Part shown: in pieces, positions 59,896 to 64,000 of the stretch
Position numbering within the stretch: position 1 is the first letter of the stretch
Layout: every line of letters begins with the position of its first letter
Origin: Pogonophryne albipinna
Lineage: Eukaryota > Chordata > Actinopteri > Perciformes > Artedidraconidae
Assembly: GCA_028583405.1 (NCBI GenBank)
Contig: CM053259.1
Location: 22,762,734 to 22,826,733 of the forward strand
DNA length: 64,000 bases
Direction: 5' to 3'
Made by a program: the position numbers and the translations under genes
The notes under the pieces: model-generated
What the model saw: the letters and a program-made list of their open reading frames with translations, nothing else
Databases searched by the model: none
Told to the model about the DNA's origin: nothing

Positions 59896-60706
59896 CGCCG
59901 TTAAGCACCATATTGCTATAAGTCCTGTGTGAATGGTAAAAATCTGTTCAAGCTTTACATGTGTGCTAACCGTCAACCCCTCGAGACATATATGTGTCAG
60001 TTTTGAGATTTCGTCAAATGTTGTTGCTATGGTAACAAAATGGTCGCCGTGAAACACGGTTTTCTCATAACTCCAGTTAACATGCTCCAAACGGCACAAA
60101 ACTTCACAGGTTTTATAACGATGCAGCCCTCAACACAACTAAGCATATTATGGGGTGTCATCAAATGCCGTTGCCATGTCGACAGATCACCCGCCATGAA
60201 ACACAATATTTATGATACTGCTGTAACTCAAAGACATTGTCCTATCGCCCTGAAACTTCCCACGTTTACCAACGGCCGAGTCCTTGAGCCGTCAAGCCCT
60301 CGAGACATATATGTGTCAGTTTTGAGATTTCTTCAAATGTCGTTGCTATGGTAACAAAATGGTCGCCGTGAAACACGGTTTTCTCATAACTCCAGTTAAC
60401 ATGCTCCAAACGGCACAACACTTCACAGGTTTGATAACGATGCAGCCCTCAACACATCTAAGCATATTATGGGGTGTCATCAAATGCCGTTGCCATGTCG
60501 ACAGATCACCCGCCATCAAACACAATGTTTGTGTTACTGCTGTAACTCAAAAACATTGTCCGATCGGCCTGAAACTTCCCACGTTTGCCAACGGCCGAGT
60601 CCTCGAGACACCTACACACACGTCGACGTGCGGACAACAGCCTGCGGAGCGTCGAAGACCCGCTCAACGCTGCTTGCAGCTTTAATTATTATTATGATTA
60701 TTATTT
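59896..60706. repeat. Super-unit cap, copy 4, duplicated in tandem
   Basis: The cap occurs twice: 59896-60290 lacks its terminal hairpin and runs directly into a second cap (from about 60290), which ends normally with the CACGTCGACGTG palindrome, GCTGC hairpin and ATT repeats. Confidence 0.8.
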
Positions 60707-61193
60707 GAACTTTTGGAACGCACTTTTGACCCCCGCAACATATGTGAAAACTCACCAAATTTTGCACGCGCGTCAGAAGTTGCGCAACTTGAGATATGTA
60801 ATTGGTTCCGGAACTTTGCGTCAAAAATTGCGTAGGCCACGCCCACTTCCGTTTTTAACGTTAACTCCCCCTACTTTAACTTTCACGTAAACGAACGAAA
60901 CTCGCTACGCATATCTAGGGTGCGGAGACGAACCAAAAAGCCTCTTGGAGGGGTATAAAATAACGTACAGGAAGTCGGCCATTTTGAATTTTGTGTCGGA
61001 AAAACGCGATTTATCGCGTTTTTCGTCCTCCGCGCAAAATCTATCTTGTCCTAGGGACTTTATCCGTACGGCTCGAAATTCGTCGGGTAGCTTCACGAGA
61101 CATGGGCAATTTAAAGTTATCACGGAAGTTTTTTTCTTTCGCACGGCGGAGCCGTTATTTGGCGCCAAAGTTCGCGTTCGCTCGATGCTAGGC
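60707..61193 (+). repeat. Super-unit leader, copy 4
   Basis: TATA 60954-60962, YY1-like 60976-60986, hairpin 60999-61024, TTTGGCGCCAAA 61158-61169. Confidence 0.85.
60954..60986 (+). promoter_or_regulatory. TATA box and YY1-like site, leader copy 4
   Basis: Identical motifs and spacing to the other leaders. Confidence 0.5.
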
Positions 61194-63394
61194 GGTCCCT
61201 CGCCATGGAACACGATGATGTCATAACTCAAACTGACATACTCAGAACGCCACCAAACTTCACATGATGGTTAACACTACAGCCCTGAACAGCTGCTAGG
61301 TCAAATCTGATGTTACTTAATTTGGCGTTACCATGGCGACGGATCCTTCGCCATAAACAACGGTGTCGCTGTAAATCCAATGGACACGGTCCCATCGTCC
61401 CCCAATCTTCACTTTTATATCACTGGTCCATGCCTCAACAGCTCAACGTGAAATCTGAGATCTCACCGTATGCCGTTTCCATGGCAACGCATCCTTCGCC
61501 AAAAAATACGATGTTGTTGTAATTCAATGGAAAATCGTCCAAACCGCACCAGACTTCAGACTATCATTAATGGTCCGGCCCTCAACAGCTCTATGTCAAT
61601 TATGGGATGTCATCATATGCCGTTGCCATGGTAACGCATCCCTCGCCAAAAAACTGGTGTTGTCGTAATTCCATGGAAAATCGTCCAAACCGCACCAGAC
61701 TTCAGACTATCATTAATGGTCCGGCCCTCAACAGCTCTATGCCAATTATGGGATGTCATCATATGCCGTTGCCATGGCAACGCATGCCTCGCCATAAAAC
61801 CTGGTGTTGTCGTAATTCAATGGAAAATCGTCCAAACCGCACCAGAGTTCAGACTATCATTAATGGTCCGGCCCTCAACAGCTCTACGTGAAATCTAAAA
61901 TCTCACCGTATGCCGTTGCCATGGAAACGCATCCTTCGCCAAAAAATACGATGTTGTTGTAATTCTATGGAAAATCGTCGAAACAGCACCAGACTTCAGA
62001 CTATCATTAATGGTCCGGCCCTCAACAGCTCTATGTCAATTATGGGATGTCATCATATGCCGTTTCCATGGCAACAGATCCCTCGCCATGAAACACGGTG
62101 TCGCTGTTACTCCTTTGAAAATGGTCCAAACGGCACCAGACCTCAGATGATGGCTAATGGTCGGGCCCTCAACAGCTCTACGCCAATTATGGGATGTCAA
62201 CATATGCCGTTTCCATGGCAACGCATCCTTCGCCAAAAAATACGATGTTGTTGTAATTCAATGGAAAATCGTCCAAACACCACCAGACTTCACATGACAG
62301 TTAATGGTCCGGCCCTCAACAGCTCTATGTCAATTATGGGATGTCAACATATGCCGTTGCCATGGTAACGCATCCCTCGCCAAAAAACCTGGTGTTGTCG
62401 TAATTCCATGGAAAATCGTCCAAACAGCACCAGACTTCAGACTATCATTGATGGTCCGGCCCTCAACAGCTCTATGTCAATTATGGGATGTCCTCATATG
62501 CCGTTGCCATGGTAACGCATCCCTTGCCAAAAAACCTGGTGTTGTCGTAATTCAATGGAAAATGGTCCAAACTGCACTAGACTTCACATGACAGTTAATG
62601 GTCCGGCCCTCAACAGCTCTATGCCAATTATGGGATGTCATCATATGCCGTTGCCATGGCGACAGATCCCTCGCCATGAACCATGGTGTTGTTGTAATTC
62701 AATGGGAAATCCTCCAAACGGCACCAGACTTCAGACTATCATTAATGGTCCGGCCCTCAACAGCTCTACGCCAATTATGGGATGTCATCATATGCCGTTG
62801 CCATGGTAACGCATCCCTCGCCAAAAAACCTGGTGTTGTCGTAATTCAATGGAAAATCGTCCAAACCGCACCAGAGTTCAGACTATCATTAATGGTCCGG
62901 CCCTCAACAGCTCTATGCCAATTATGGGATGTCATCATATGCCGTTTCCATGGCAACGCATGCCTCGCCATAAAACACAATGTTGTCTTAAGTCAATGGA
63001 AAATGGTCCAAACTGCACCAGACTTCACATGACAGTTAATGGTCCGGCCCTCAACAGCTCTACGCCAATTATGGGATGTCATCATATGCCGTTGCCATGG
63101 CAACGTATCCCTCGCCAAAAAACCTGGTGTGTCGTATTTCTATGGAAAATCGTCCAAACAGCACCAGACTTCAGACTATCATTAATGGTCCGGCCCTCAA
63201 CAGCTCTATGTCAATTATGGGATGTCATCATATGCCGTTGCCATGGTAACACACCCCTCGCCATGAAACACGGTGTTGTCCTAACTCAATGGAAAAACGT
63301 CCAAACGTCACCAGATTTCATATGATGGCTAATGGTCCGGCCCTCAACACCTCAATATGCCCAAAAGCTGTTGCCATGGCAACACACCCCTCGC
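61194..63394. repeat. 147-bp satellite array, super-unit 4
   Basis: About 14 units, with X-box variants GTTGCCATGGTAAC, GTTTCCATGGCAAC and GTTGCCATGGCGAC interspersed. Confidence 0.95.
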
Positions 63395-63876
63395 CGTTAA
63401 GCACGATATTGCTATAAGTCCTGTGTAAATGGTCAAAAACTGTTCAAACTGTACATGTGTGCTAACCGTCAAGCCCTCGAGACATATATGTGTCAGTTTG
63501 AGATTTCGTCAAATGTCGTTGCTATGGTAACAAAATGGTCGCCGTGAAACACGGTTTTCTCATAACTCCAGTTAACATGCTCCAAACGGCACAAAACTTC
63601 ACAGGTTTTATAACGATGCAGCCCTCAACACAACTAAGCATATTATGGGGTGTCATGAAATTCCGTTGCCATGGCGACAGATCACTTGCCATCAAACACA
63701 ATGTTTATGATACTGCTGTAACTCCCATGTAACTTGTCTGATCGGCCTGAATCTACCCACGTTTGCCAACGGCCGACTCTTCGAGACACCTAGACACACA
63801 CGTCGATGTGCGGACAACAGCCTGCGGAGCGTCGAAGACCCGCTCAACGCTGCTTGCAGTTTTAATTATTATTATT
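63395..63876. repeat. Super-unit cap, copy 5
   Basis: Complete cap, palindrome partly decayed (CGTCGATGTG), ending in the GCTGC hairpin and ATT repeats. Confidence 0.8.
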
Positions 63877-64000
63877 AGGGTCTGAGACCTAGGTCGGCGA
63901 AGACCCTATTGAAATCGGTCGCGCAGCGACCGATAAACCTGCCAAAAACACCCAAAAACAGGGAAAACGACCGGCAAAAGCACAGAAAAGGTTCGGAAAT
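63877..64000. repeat. Hairpin-rich repeat, cut by the window end
   Basis: First 124 bp of another AGGGTCTGAGACC unit, including the CGGTCGC-gca-GCGACCG hairpin. The satellite domain therefore continues beyond this window. Confidence 0.85.

Noticed and set aside
48488..63868. Centromeric satellite
   Set aside because: Leaders, caps, hairpin repeats and promoter-like motifs in each super-unit are unlike a plain centromeric array. Not excluded, but there is no CENP-B-type box that I can see.

Overview
This is eukaryotic DNA, almost certainly from a teleost fish and probably a spiny-rayed one. The evidence is very long CA/GT and GA microsatellites, a degenerate class I-like retrovirus, many hAT elements with 8-bp target duplications, a THAP-bearing P-like element, a BEL/Pao fragment, LINE tails and a fish-type alpha-1,3-fucosyltransferase. 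No bacterial features (operons, ribosome binding sites, CRISPR) are present. Only one gene looks intact: a FUT9-like fucosyltransferase at 37812-38906 (+). A truncated relative lies 23 kb upstream at 14595-15190, and a broken C2H2 zinc-finger gene lies at 47383-48579. Nearly everything else is repeat or transposon sequence.

Layout. 1-7274: a decayed endogenous retrovirus (gag, protease, RT, RNase H/integrase, env remnant, 3' LTR). Its pol is split by about 2.1 kb of other repeats, and its 5' end is joined to a MITE-like sequence that recurs at 9368. 7275-12303: mixed repeat fragments. 12519-12968: a BEL/Pao gag fragment. 13105-14340: a 28-bp minisatellite. 14480-15190: a LINE tail, then the fucosyltransferase pseudogene. 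15657-18506: a P-like transposon with an 8-bp target duplication and a THAP-domain start. 19188-31445: a nest of elements inside elements, including a 9.4-kb long-inverted-repeat dimer that split a smaller hairpin element now found on both sides. 31581-43444: three more hAT elements with 7/8 or 8/8 target duplications, long microsatellites, and the intact fucosyltransferase between them. 43445-48579: repeats and the zinc-finger gene remnant.

48488-64000 is the most unusual part. A 147-bp tandem repeat, about 60 copies, is organised into four super-units of 2.9-3.9 kb. Each full super-unit has a nearly identical leader of about 490 bp, a run of 147-bp units and a terminal cap. Most 147-bp units carry GTTGCCATGGCAAC or a close variant, a palindrome matching the RFX-family X-box. 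Each leader carries a TATA box, a YY1-like site, a perfect 12-bp-arm hairpin and a palindromic E2F-like site. Between some super-units sits a 385-bp repeat made largely of small perfect hairpins. This is the best candidate for something undescribed. Any function is inference; the motifs, the period and the layout are read directly from the sequence.
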